DNA of 64,000 bases from Prostheceraeus crozeri (Eukaryota; Platyhelminthes; Polycladida; Euryleptidae), in contig CAJQUW010011298.1 of assembly GCA_907163375.1 (NCBI GenBank), positions 1-64,000 on the forward strand, read 5' to 3'. A program made the translations under genes and the position numbers. The notes below the pieces were generated by a model. That model saw nothing but the letters and a program-made list of their open reading frames with translations, was not told where the DNA came from and ran no database searches. This document shows, in pieces, positions 51,837 to 61,697 of the stretch (positions are counted from its first letter, which is position 1; every line of letters begins with the position of its first letter).

Positions 51837-54617
51837 ATGTCACGTGGTCCATCAAAATCGACTACATTGGATTCATGGTTGAAGCCGAAGAAGCCGGTTG
51901 AAACCCAAAATGTAGAAAACGAATCGCCAACTTCTCAAAAATCGCCCAGTACGGCAGATGTTTCGAGGGAGGATCGAACAGCAGATGTTCCAACAACCGC
52001 GGGATCAACATTCGCCACCCCCAGTGTTGTTCAGGATGAAGAGGCTTCTTCAAAACTGAGTGTACCTAAGGAACAGCACATACCTGCCAATGACTTCACA
52101 TTTCCGAGAAGTCGTGGAAGGGCGTGTCAGTCAACATGGTTTAGGAAATACAAATGGCTGCATTACGATGTCGTTGAAGATAGCGTTCTGTGCTTCACGT
52201 GCGTTCAAGCGAGGAAATTTGATTGTCAACGGTCGGTCGAACGTGATTTGACTTTCGAATGTAAAGGTTTCAAAAACTGGAAGAAAGGCCCCGAGAAGTT
52301 TGAAACTCACGCTAAAAGTTCTCACCATCGACAAGCAGTAGAATTCATAATTCAAAGAAACCAGGGAACACCAGTATACGATCTGATCGTAAAACAATCG
52401 AGAGATCAGCAGGTACGGGCACGCACCGCTATGTTGACAGTGCTAAGCTCTGTACGATATTTGGCTCGAACAGGACAAGCACTACGCGGACTACACAACG
52501 ATGATGGCAATTTTCGTGTACTTATAGAGGAAAGATGCGAAGAAGCTCCTGAATTGAAAGCGTGGTGTGAAAGAAGAAACAATTACCTGGATGGTAAAAT
52601 TCAAAATGAAATTTTAGAGATAATGGCCCATAAGGTGCAACGATTGCTAGTATCCGATGTTAAGAAAAGTCCATTCTATGGAATAATTTGTGATGGAACT
52701 ACTGATGTTGCGGGAAATGAGCAGTTGAGTCTTTGTATAAGATGGAATGATAGTCAAACGCTAGAAGTGAACGAGAGCTTCGTGGGAATGTATCGGCCTC
52801 AAAGCGCTCGAGCTAATGACATATTTGAAGCCATTAAAGACATGCTCACACGACTCGGTTTAAGCATTGATAATCTTCGCGGTCATTGTTTCGATGGTGC
52901 TGCTAATATGTCAGGTCATTTGAATGGAGTGCAAAAGAAATTAAATGACATTCAGCCAAAGTCACTCTATGTTCATTGCAGCAATCACTCGTTGGATTTA
53001 GCTCTACAAGAAATTACTCGACGTAGTGAGCTTATGTGTGACGCAATGATCCTTGTAAAGGAGGTAACTAATACTATCTTGGAGTCGAGCAAGAGACGTA
53101 GTGTCTACTCCAATGTCATTGTTGGTATTTCCGATGAGGATGTCAGCTTGCCTTGTTCCGGACTCCTTCCACTTTGTCCAACAAGGTGGGCAGTGCGAGT
53201 AAAAGCTGTAGATAGGTTTCTGAAAAACTATCAGCGAATACAGGAGACATTGAAAACTCTGACAGAAGATAGAGATGCTTTAAGAGATGAACGAAAATCG
53301 TCGGTGAAATACTGTAAAAGGAAAATGCAGAAAACGAAAACACTTTTCTGTCTGAAAGCTGCAGTCAAGATACTAGGACCTTGCGAGCAACTGGCTCAGG
53401 CGTTGCAGAAACCAGGATATACGGCAATGGGAGCAAAATCTTCAGTCGACGTTTTACTACAGACTCTTTCCTCCATGCGGACTGACATGGCCTTTCAGGA
53501 CTTGTGGCATGAGACTGAGGTTGAAGCGGGTACACTTGGCTTGAAGATGGCTAAACCAAAACGACCACGAAAGATTCCACGAAGGTAAGGGCCGAAGAGT
53601 TGACAGATTGAAAATAAATCTCTGCTTTTAAACAGACACAGTTATAATTTATACTCTATCTAAGTATACAACATTAATCGTTTTAATTTACCAATTCAAC
53701 TCAATGAAAATGTACTTTATTAAAATACTCCTTTATGGAAAACGTGTTTACCGTACGAGTTCATCGCACTATAAAACTTGAACGTTAACCTAAGCGTAAT
53801 CAATTTTCTTCCATTTTTAAATATGATATATTTGGATTTCAGAATCTGAATCAGATGTTGCTACCTCGAATATGACTTTAAGTTCGAATATGATATATAT
53901 TGTGACGCTTCTGAGATTTGATTTGTTAATTATTTGTTAATTATATAGTGTGCTCATGGTTCATCGTCTATACGACTGCACTGTATGTGTTATTTTCACA
54001 TTTTTACAGGTTGGAACAGACCGATTCACCTTCCCCGATGGCTACCTTGACCTTCGAAGAAACGCTTCGTAAATGTTATTTCGAAGTTTTGGATAATGTG
54101 TGTGGAGAATTGGAGAGGAGGTTTTGCCAACCTTCGATGGAAAAGTTGGTGACCATAGAGACAATTGTGTCTGATTCAGTGACTGGCAACCTACCATCTT
54201 CTACCAATTTAACAGATACCTTATTACAGTATGGAAGTGACTTTGACATTGAACAACTTTCAGCCCAGTTATTGTTATTACCCCGTATCGTCAAAGATAA
54301 ATCTGCGTCGGGCTTCTCTGTCATAAATGAACTGAAGTCTCAATCAGACACTGTTAAGGACCTTCTCGATCAGGTTGTACGTCTACTTCAATTACTATCT
54401 GTTGTTGCCCGCTTCAGCTGCATCAGCAGAGCGCTCTTTCAGTGCACTTCGAAGGGTGAAAACTTACTTGAGGTCTACTATGACCCAAAAGAGGCTAACA
54501 CATTTGCTTTTGCTTCATGTCCATTCCCAACGCACATCCAAGATTTCATTAGGAGATGTGCTCAAGGAATTTATTTCGCGTTCCGCAGAACGGCAATCTG
54601 TATTTGGTAATTTCTGA
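51837..54617 (+). pseudogene. hAT transposase (ZMYM1-like), two exons, one frameshift
   Basis: Exon 1 (51837-53584) has a TTF-type zinc finger (Cys119, Cys122, His163, His164 area), then the RNase-H-like core with Asp286 (CDGTTD) and Asp353 (FDGAANMSG), and CPTRW ending at Trp451. A donor AG|GTAAGG ends it; the acceptor TTTTACAG at 54002-54009 opens exon 2 in the matching phase. Exon 2 carries the hAT dimerisation domain, but its last part (PASAASAERSFSALRR) is one frame away from the first, with the shift near 54390-54405. The frame then ends at 54617. Either the copy is dead or the base is a sequencing error. Confidence 0.88.
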
Positions 54618-55735
54618 ATTACGTTTTAGAGTTTATAAGAAATAGTTGTACATGAATCAATGCGTTAAATCATTCAAACTGATAAAATTTGTCAACCAAG
54701 GACCGGAATTTTATGATATAGAAATTTGTAAAAAACAATCTTCCTTCTCAGATTTAGCGACAACCGAGTAACCGATGTATTATGAAAATTATTCAGCTTT
54801 ACTATCACTTGATAAATCATCATGATTCTACTTCTCAACAATGAGAAAGTTTTCTATTCGTAGTTTGCTACAAAAAATTTCAAAATGGATTATAAACATT
54901 ATAAACGAACCAAACCTTGGCCAATTTCTTTACATAAAATTCCGGTCATGGTCGGATCAGAGATTCTTTGTATGTAAGTTATAGTCGATTCATAAGGTCA
55001 GAGCAAATGTACTCCAAATCCAGAACAGTGCAGTTTTGTACTACAAACATCAGATGCAATTCACAACAACATAGTGCAGCATTGGAAAATGATACTTTAC
55101 TTTTTTAATACGTAATTCTATAAACTAGTTTAGGATTGTTTTATCATGTGATAAATTTAGTGGCAGCTTTTCAGTTTTCAGTCCTTCAAGATTAATTTGC
55201 ATTACTTGATTAGTTCGCAATTCATTAAACTTCTGCTCCCTATTTTTCAAATTAGCATCAATAATCTATTCTTTTATAAATCTGTTATATAATATTAAAT
55301 TCGATTATAAGCCAAAAGTTCTAAAAACCGAGCGATTCATAAAGAAATCAGAATATCCTAGTTTTGGAGTATTTTACACAAGTTCTGGAATTACTTATTG
55401 AATCGGCTATTACACTCGTCATACCTTCTGCATATTTTGAGAATATGCCATTTTCTTCGTCACTTTTGTTACTTTCTGAAGATGAGAATTATTAACTTTC
55501 TCTAAAAAATATTGTTTTTACTGCATTACAAGTTATAAACTTCTGTATTCCATTCATGAAATTAAGCGAACGTTAACATAATGCTATTTATCAATCTATT
55601 CCACAAAAATCGATCATATTGCGTATATATCACGTATTATATGCATATTCGTAAGGTAATGTAGGAGTACGCGGGTATCCAATCTACTATATATTGTATA
55701 CGGTACGTGAGAGGCTGCCCCCCCAAAATTTTTTA
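54618..55735 (+). other. 3' noncoding part of the hAT element
   Basis: About 1.1 kb of AT-rich DNA between the transposase stop and the right terminal repeat. No open frame or structured feature seen. Confidence 0.6.
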
Positions 55736-55883
55736 TGCTGGCACGTCCCTGAGTTTGATATTGAGGCAACACGTTGCGCCGAAGCGATGACGTTGACCTG
55801 CAGTATCCAATCAGCGTGCTTGAGAGCACGTGAGATTTGTCTTATCTGATGTTGTCGCATCACCACTGATCAAAGGATCAAGA

Positions 55884-58800
55884 ATGAATGAATGGAATAA
55901 CTCACAGACGGAGGAGCTGATAGAGTTATGGAGAGAGAAGGGTATTTTATACGATTCGAAACTAAAAGCGTATTTCGACAGAGAGAAGAGGCAGACCGCA
56001 ATTGCAGAAATAAAATCAGGACTGAGCTTTGTCAGAACAGGTGAGAGAATACCTTTTACTAATTTACTTTGAATACATTTCCAATCAAACAGTTAGATTG
56101 TTGTAGATTGTAATCGACATAAATAGATTGTAACATTCACCACTAGACCTTTCTTATACTAGACCTATCAAATCAGTTTATTACATTGTACGTGTATTTG
56201 ATGTATTGACGTATAGGCTACTAAATACTACCGGTAGGCGTATGATCAAATAGTAGAGCCGGTTCTTTTCGGTTAGATCCCCACAACTGCGAATTCAATC
56301 TCTGCTAAGTACTCAACTGCCAATTTCGAGGTCAATGGCCTCAAGGAGACTTTATTTATCCCGCACTTACTTCTCTGCTATGTATGCAAGTAATTTTTAG
56401 AAATATGTTTTCATTGAAAGTTGAATAGGTGGGAGGGAGCTAACCGAGAAGTACCGTAGGACCTTTTAATTAAGCAACCACAGAAATTCGATTCATTAAC
56501 ATACTATTTATATCACTATAAACGCCAGTACCATTTAATCCAGGCCTGTCTCATCGCTAAATGTAAGTACAACATAAACTCCAAACCATTAAATAATTTC
56601 TGTACATGGATATGTTTATAGTGATATGAATATAAAAATTCACGAGATAGTTAAACTATAGAATGTACTCGTCCCAAGTGGGACTCGTACATTCTACACT
56701 TTTGACATATCTTAGCAATTATTGTATACATATTTACTTATCTACTCAGATGATCTTTTTTTGTCTCACTTGAAAAAATGTTCTAAAATAGCGGTATTCG
56801 GAAATTCATATTGTAATCATTCAAGTATTTTAAGAAATTCTGTGATATTCCACGAAATTTAATGCTTTAATATTATGTAGAGAAATGGACATCGTATGTC
56901 CCAAAAAGAGTAATATTTCTCCTGTCTTCATTTCAGAAAACGCCATTAAAGCAAAGATGAAGTCCCTCAGAACACAATATTTGCGCATTCGATCGGACTC
57001 GAAGAAAAAACCAAGTGGAAATGGCGCAGAGGAAGTCATCAAACGGCCATACTTTGAGTCGCTGTCTTTTTTAGAGCCATACGTGAAACCGAGGCCCTCC
57101 AATACAAATTACAAGGATGTCTCGTCTCCTGAGGTGAGTTACCATAAATTAAGGATAGAATAGAAAAACGCTTCATTCTCCAATGTTTGATTCATCGCAG
57201 GACACTCAGTATTTACATGACAAGTATCCGTTAAATAGTACAAAGAATTACACACGAGAAAAGGACCAGAAAGGATCCTCTGAAAAGGAGCAGAGGACCC
57301 TCAGTTGGGGTATTAATTGATTGCATTGATTGGTAATGCATTCCAGATGTAGGGTATTTTGAATTTACTCGTCATTTGCTGTAAGAATGTACGGTAGAAC
57401 AGTAATTTTAAATTTTCACGACGTCTAATCGATTGTTCTACGTAGTTGTAAGTTATCGGCGGAGTTATTTACTTCATTTTATAGGCAAGCGTCACTAATT
57501 GGTGCGTAAACATGGCTTCAGTATTCATGTATACGACGTATCGCGCTCTTATTAAAACTTAGTTGTTAGTTCTAATAATTGCTTCTCTAAAATAATGATA
57601 TGAATTATTTTAATCAAAGACCTTGTGGAGTTTTGACCCTGTAAGAGTGTTTTGAACAAAAACTTTATGTGGTCTATGATTTAATTATATGTTTTAAAAA
57701 ATTCCTGTTATCGAATAATATCCCATTGCCAGGACACTTGGCCAGATGAATTGAAAGAGAGACAAAATTCATCACGGACCGATTTAGCATATTTTGTCGG
57801 ATTCCTGTTGAGTTCGGGATCGATATCTCGCAACATTTCTTCATTGCGCCAACTGCCACTGCGAATTTGGTGTGTTTCTGAATCCTCTGTATCGAATGAC
57901 CCGGGAGGCGTCTACAAATTTCCAATTCTAGTTCTCAAATAGTTATGTAAAGAGCAAGCTGCCATTGTTATACGCTCCGCTTTTCTGGAGAAACAATCAT
58001 TTTCAACAGTAGTACTCTAAAGCTATTAGCCAATATACCAAAAGCGTTTTCCGACACTCTGCGAGCTCTACTCAGGCGATAATGGTAAATTCTCGACGGA
58101 CTATCAAGGTTTGAACGCGCGTAGGGTTTCATGAGATTCTTTTTTAGCGGAAAAGCGTCATCCGCGACAAAGACATAAGGCATTGGTTTGGATCGTCCAG
58201 GTAGCTTCTCTTCCGCAGGTAACGGGAGTTCATTATTCAGAAGAGACTTGCCAAATTTTGAATTTTTCAGAACGCCACCATCTGAAACCCTACCATTGCA
58301 ACCGAGGTCAATCACCAAAAATCTGTAATTTGCGTCAACGAGAGCAAGAAGTACTATACTAAAGCTTCCTTTGCAATTATAGAAGTATGAACCAGAGTTT
58401 GGGGGTGGTCGTATATCGATGTGTTTGCCATCTAGAGCTCCGCAACAGTGATCAAAATTCCACTTTTCTTTAAACTGGCTTTCTACTAACTTCCATTCTC
58501 CCTCCGTTCCAGGTACCTGAAACACAAGGAATTTTATCAGAACGCAATAACGAAGAAGATGAAGTCGACGATATGGATAGCACATTTAACACCCAAATCA
58601 TGACTAAAAGGAAAGGAGAACCTGAGAATTCGGATCGAAAAACGAAAAAGCAAAGGCAAGAGGATTTTGAGAACTTAGTTATCAAAAAAGTCTCAGTTGC
58701 TTAGAAAGTATAGCTGAAAGTTGCGACGAGTTCGAAGTGTTTGGTAAGCTTGTCGCACATGAATTGAGAAAAATGGATCCACAAGCGGTAGGACTGGCAA

Positions 58801-58916
58801 AGCTACAAATCCAGCAAGTTATATTCAACTTACAGTCGGGACGCCATTGGCCAAATGAAGGGCATCAGTCATCGAACTATTCTAACAACGCTAACATTTA
58901 CACAACCTTAACATAG
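55884..58916 (+). pseudogene. Harbinger MADF/BESS DNA-binding protein gene, three exons
   Basis: Exon 1 (55884-56040) starts MNEWNNSQTEELIELW, the first half of a MADF (Myb/SANT-like) domain, and ends at ACAG|GTGAGA. Exon 2 (56937-57133) completes the domain (LRTQYLRIR, PYFESLSFL) and ends at GAG|GTGAGT. Exon 3 (58513-58916) begins at TTCCAG|GTACC, in matching phase, is acidic then basic, and ends with a BESS-like helix (VFGKLVAHELRKMDPQ). A one-base frameshift lies near 58690. In PIF/Harbinger elements this protein binds the element ends and helps bring the transposase to the nucleus and target. Exon 3 lies within an intron of the opposite-strand transposase. Confidence 0.8.
57134..57707. 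other. Intronic DNA of the MADF gene
   Basis: Noncoding between MADF exon 2 and the 3' end of the transposase on the other strand. A second possible acceptor (TTCATCGCAG at 57200) exists but its frame closes quickly. Confidence 0.45.
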
Positions 58917-59847
58917 AATTGATTACATTTGTGCTTTTTATGGGGATCTGTTCATCTCATGTTTTGTTTTTGGAATACAAAATCAGTTAGAAAATTATTC
59001 CTGTGTATTGAAGATTACTTACGAATTTGTCATTTGAAAATAATTTAGCTATATAGGCCTAGATTTTGATTTATAGCCTACACCATAAGGTGACGTATAA
59101 ATATGTAAATTATATTCATAAAAGGTCATCACAGAAAGAAATCGCGTTTTTGTACCTTCAATGAATACGCCGACAATATTCTTTTTGTAGAGCCTACTTC
59201 CTCCTCTAACTAACTAGTCATAATCTAACTTACGCAGACTATTTGAACTCATACTTGTAATTCATAACTTGATCAAAGGATATGAGATTGATATTATATA
59301 ATTCAATGAAGAAATATAACAATCCCTTTGCTAATGTGATTTTATATTGTTATATTTCTTCATTCTGAAATTTTGAAATGTTGCGGTTTTTTACTGGGCA
59401 CTCTGTATTATTAAACCTTAATTAAGTCAACTTAAACTATTGAAATGTTGAGTCATAGGTATGCAATATGCAATTTTCAATTAATGCTTGCCCCTAAAGT
59501 TAACTTTACAATACATTGTAGTCTAGTTTGGGGTAAATCAATGTGAATAAGGGTCCAGACATGAAAAGCCTTATTAATTTCGTCTAAAACACGCTGTACC
59601 ACGATTCATGAAACGGGTAGTATTTCATATTTGAAAAAAATCTCTCCTGATTCAGAGAGAAAACGAATTATACTAGTCTCACCATTTTTATTGATTCACA
59701 GCTTTCAACATCCCCAAAACCCCAAAACAACTTCAATAGTTTTTTTGGTTTTAAATTTTCCTTTTTTCTGAATTTATCAAGGTATACGTTATATCGAGGT
59801 CCTACTGTATTTATACTTATGAATTCTCATAACAGACAAAATCTCAC
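58917..59847. other. Transposase intron 2 beyond the MADF 3' end
   Basis: Noncoding, AT-rich. Holds a perfect hairpin with 19-bp arms, AATGAAGAAATATAACAAT at 59305-59323 and its mirror at 59346-59364, with a 22-base loop. Confidence 0.6.
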
Positions 59848-59960
59848 TTTCATATAATCCTCCAGTACGCCGCATATCGCCTCTGCGGTTTCCGTCACGA
59901 TTTTCCCAATTAACTGATCTGATATTCTGAACAGATAGGACAAACTTCTGAATGTTTCAC

Positions 59961-60744
59961 CTGTTAAAGAGAAAAACATAACTTTGTATCATTCTTAAAT
60001 ACACGTATTCATTTGACGTCGCAATGAACTAACAAATTACAATAACAAATCACCGAAAGAATGGAAGACATCAATAATTTCTATCTTAGCACTTGACAAG
60101 CTACAAGTTGAGTAATATTAGGCCTACAATATTTTGAATTTTGACCAGCAACCTTACAACCTTAATATTAGGCCTATACCAGCTACTTTACAACACCGAC
60201 ATGAAATATAGGTTAGGAACAACATGTTTCTCTACAAAGTATAGGCCTAAGTTTAGCAAAGATGGTTTATAAAATATGATTGAAGACTGTTTTAAAGATT
60301 GTAATCCCGGAATCAGACGTTGAGATCCCGCCGGTATCATAAAATCCAGAATCATACGATCTCGGGATTTTACGATATTCAAGTAAAGCTGAACTTATAT
60401 AATACGTTTATCGGTAGGCCTACGTCTAGTAGGCTATCTGCCTAAAGCGGTGTAGCTATTCATTTCAGAAAATGTATGTGTATACCAACTAAAATTATGT
60501 AGACATGCACGTATAGTTGAATTAAAACTGAATATGATGTAGAACCGGCGGCGGTAACTTTAATATCGCTGCCACGCGGTCATATGTACATCGTTGTGTA
60601 GGCCTATTAATCTTTTTTTGAATTTTATTATACATAAATTGCATGAGGATAAATGAATTTCGGCGTAATCGATATGGTAGTAAATTTTGATTATGATAAA
60701 TGATAAATTTCTTTATCCGTCAAACAAATTCACTTTCAGCTTAC
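59961..60744. other. Transposase intron 1
   Basis: Noncoding DNA between exons A and B; several TAGGCCTA-type short palindromes recur (near 60119, 60170, 60242, 60416 and 60601). Confidence 0.55.
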
Positions 60745-60964
60745 CTGTTGCAAGAAATCGTAGAGTTACCGCCAGGCGATCATTTGTCGGGACAGCTAAC
60801 CGGAAATTCGTATCTTTTTTTGCAATAATAGGAGCGACCAACTTATGCAATTCTTCAAAAGTCTCAGCATTCATTCTCATGAAATTGCTGAAACGGGCCT
60901 GATCACTGACTCTCACTTCACTGATAAGTGCATTGTATGCTCCAAGTGTCGCCCGTTTCAGCAA

Positions 60965-61332
60965 CCACTCATGCGTCCAATTATCGTATTCTTACCGTAT
61001 TATCGTATTTGTTATCGTATTCGTATTATTGTATTCTTGTGTTTCTTATTGTGCTAGTAATGATGGACAAGCAAACAGTAGCTGCCACCTTGTTCTCCAT
61101 TTCTGCGCTTCAACTGAAATTGCGTGCGTTGAAAGAAAATATCAGTTGTATGCTTGTCGCAAGCAACAAGCAACCCAGTGTGTGACGTTTCGAGAAATTT
61201 GTGTCTTGCATGTTGCTTTCAACAGACAACATTGTGGAATTGGTGTATGACCAACAGTTGCTTTCAACAAATCTCCCCGCAATTCGTGTCTTCGTGTTGA
61301 ACGCCACAAATCGCTCTAGTGTGTGATCGGCT
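60965..61332. other. Right end of the Harbinger element
   Basis: Contains short subterminal repeats of TTGCTTTCAACA (near 61212 and 61258) and GTGTGTGA (about 61177 and 61319) before the terminal repeat. The TATCGTATT repeats at 60980-61040 are a local microsatellite-like run. Confidence 0.6.
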
Positions 61333-61334
61333 TA

Positions 61335-61601
61335 AACATTCAGTTCCATTTCCGAAATAAGTCGCTTACTTTCTGTCAGCAATTCCTTTCTGATTTCAGA
61401 AACAGCTTCATTCATAATTGACCTGAGCATTTGCTGATCAGTTGATCTCAAAGGAAGGCATTGTCTATTTTCCAGAAAATCTGCATGATCAACTGCATCC
61501 TTCAGAGCTATGATCAGCTGCTTTTTGGAAAGTTTTTTAAACTCACCAGAAGATAATCGTCGCACGTTTGAAAATGAGAAAGAATCTTCGCAATCTGACA
61601 T
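61335..61601 (-). pseudogene. LINE ORF1, 5' part
   Basis: ATG at 61601; the frame runs for 88 residues (acidic start, then Lys-rich and helical) and meets a stop codon created by the Harbinger insertion: the target duplication plus the first element base make TAA (61332-61334). Without the insertion it would join the part at 49587-50082 in frame. The sequence resembles the N-terminal coiled-coil region of LINE ORF1 proteins. Confidence 0.72.
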
Positions 61602-61629
61602 GATTCAAGATCGTCCAAGAGCAAAATGT

Positions 61630-61697
61630 ACCAGTGAGATTTGAACCTCTTCCAGTAGGATGTCAAAGTAGCGACCTCAACCAACAGACTACCAGAA
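61630..61697 (-). other. tRNA-like sequence upstream of the LINE
   Basis: On the minus strand TAGTCTGTTGG (61681-61691) resembles a Pol III A box and GAGGTTCAAATCTC (61636-61649) a B box, with about 31 bases between them, as in tRNA genes. The acceptor and T stems do not pair well, so it is not a working tRNA. It may be the head of a tRNA-derived SINE or a Pol III-type promoter just upstream of LINE ORF1. Confidence 0.35.

Larger units (their letters stand above)
50225..55751 (+). mobile_element. hAT DNA transposon, 5,527 bp, inside the Harbinger element
   Basis: Begins CAGGGACGTGCCAGCA and ends with the exact inverted match, with a G/C run just inside each end. The 8-bp target duplication AGTTTGAT (50217-50224 and 55752-55759) is perfect. 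It carries a ZMYM1-like transposase on the plus strand. It lies about 140 bp inside the left end of the Harbinger element and so is the youngest of the three nested insertions. Confidence 0.95.
57708..60964 (-). pseudogene. PIF/Harbinger DDE transposase, split and damaged
   Basis: Three coding exons on the minus strand. Exon A (60964-60745, possibly starting further upstream) holds the helix-turn-helix part ending RFLATG at donor CAG|GTAAGC. Exon B (59960-59848) reads ETFRSLSYLFRIS and ends YMK at AAA|GTGAGA. Exon C (58516-57708) starts VPGTEGEW and contains the DDE residues: Asp in ALDGKHI, Asp in VADDAFPL, Glu in SENAFGIL. Phases agree across both introns. A one-base deletion near 57980 and an in-frame TAG at 57912-57914 disrupt the C-terminal part, which otherwise stays recognisable to 57708. 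No ATG was found for exon A, so a first exon is missing or unrecognised. Confidence 0.88.
50083..61332. mobile_element. PIF/Harbinger DNA transposon, 11,250 bp including a nested hAT
   Basis: Termini are inverted repeats of about 38 bp beginning AGCCGATCA and containing GAGCGATTTGTGGCGTTCAA, differing at two positions. The 3-bp duplication TAA (50080-50082 and 61333-61335) is the family hallmark (TWA). Inside are the two genes of the family: a DDE transposase (-) and a MADF/Myb-like DNA-binding protein (+). Length without the hAT insert and its extra TSD copy is about 5.7 kb. Transposase damage (a frameshift and a stop) shows the copy is inactive. Confidence 0.93.
46850..61620 (-). mobile_element. 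CR1/L2-like LINE, broken and interrupted by two nested DNA transposons
   Basis: A minus-strand non-LTR retrotransposon with ORF1 (split by the Harbinger insertion), an EEP endonuclease, a reverse transcriptase and the C-terminal tail of ORF2. Outer limits are approximate; no target duplication or 3' tail was identified. Domain order (ORF1, EEP endonuclease, RT without RNase H) and the C-terminal PLHSI...RGR...QNSF tail suggest the CR1/L2 part of the Jockey superfamily. ORF2 carries several frameshifts, so the copy is dead. Confidence 0.85.

Noticed and set aside
57201..57320. Alternative MADF exon after the TTCATCGCAG acceptor
   Set aside because: The frame closes quickly, and the acceptor at 58512 gives a phase-matched exon with the BESS-like end.
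60713..61250. Plus-strand ORFs near the Harbinger right end
   Set aside because: They lie antisense to the transposase exon and in repeats of the element end, with no domain.
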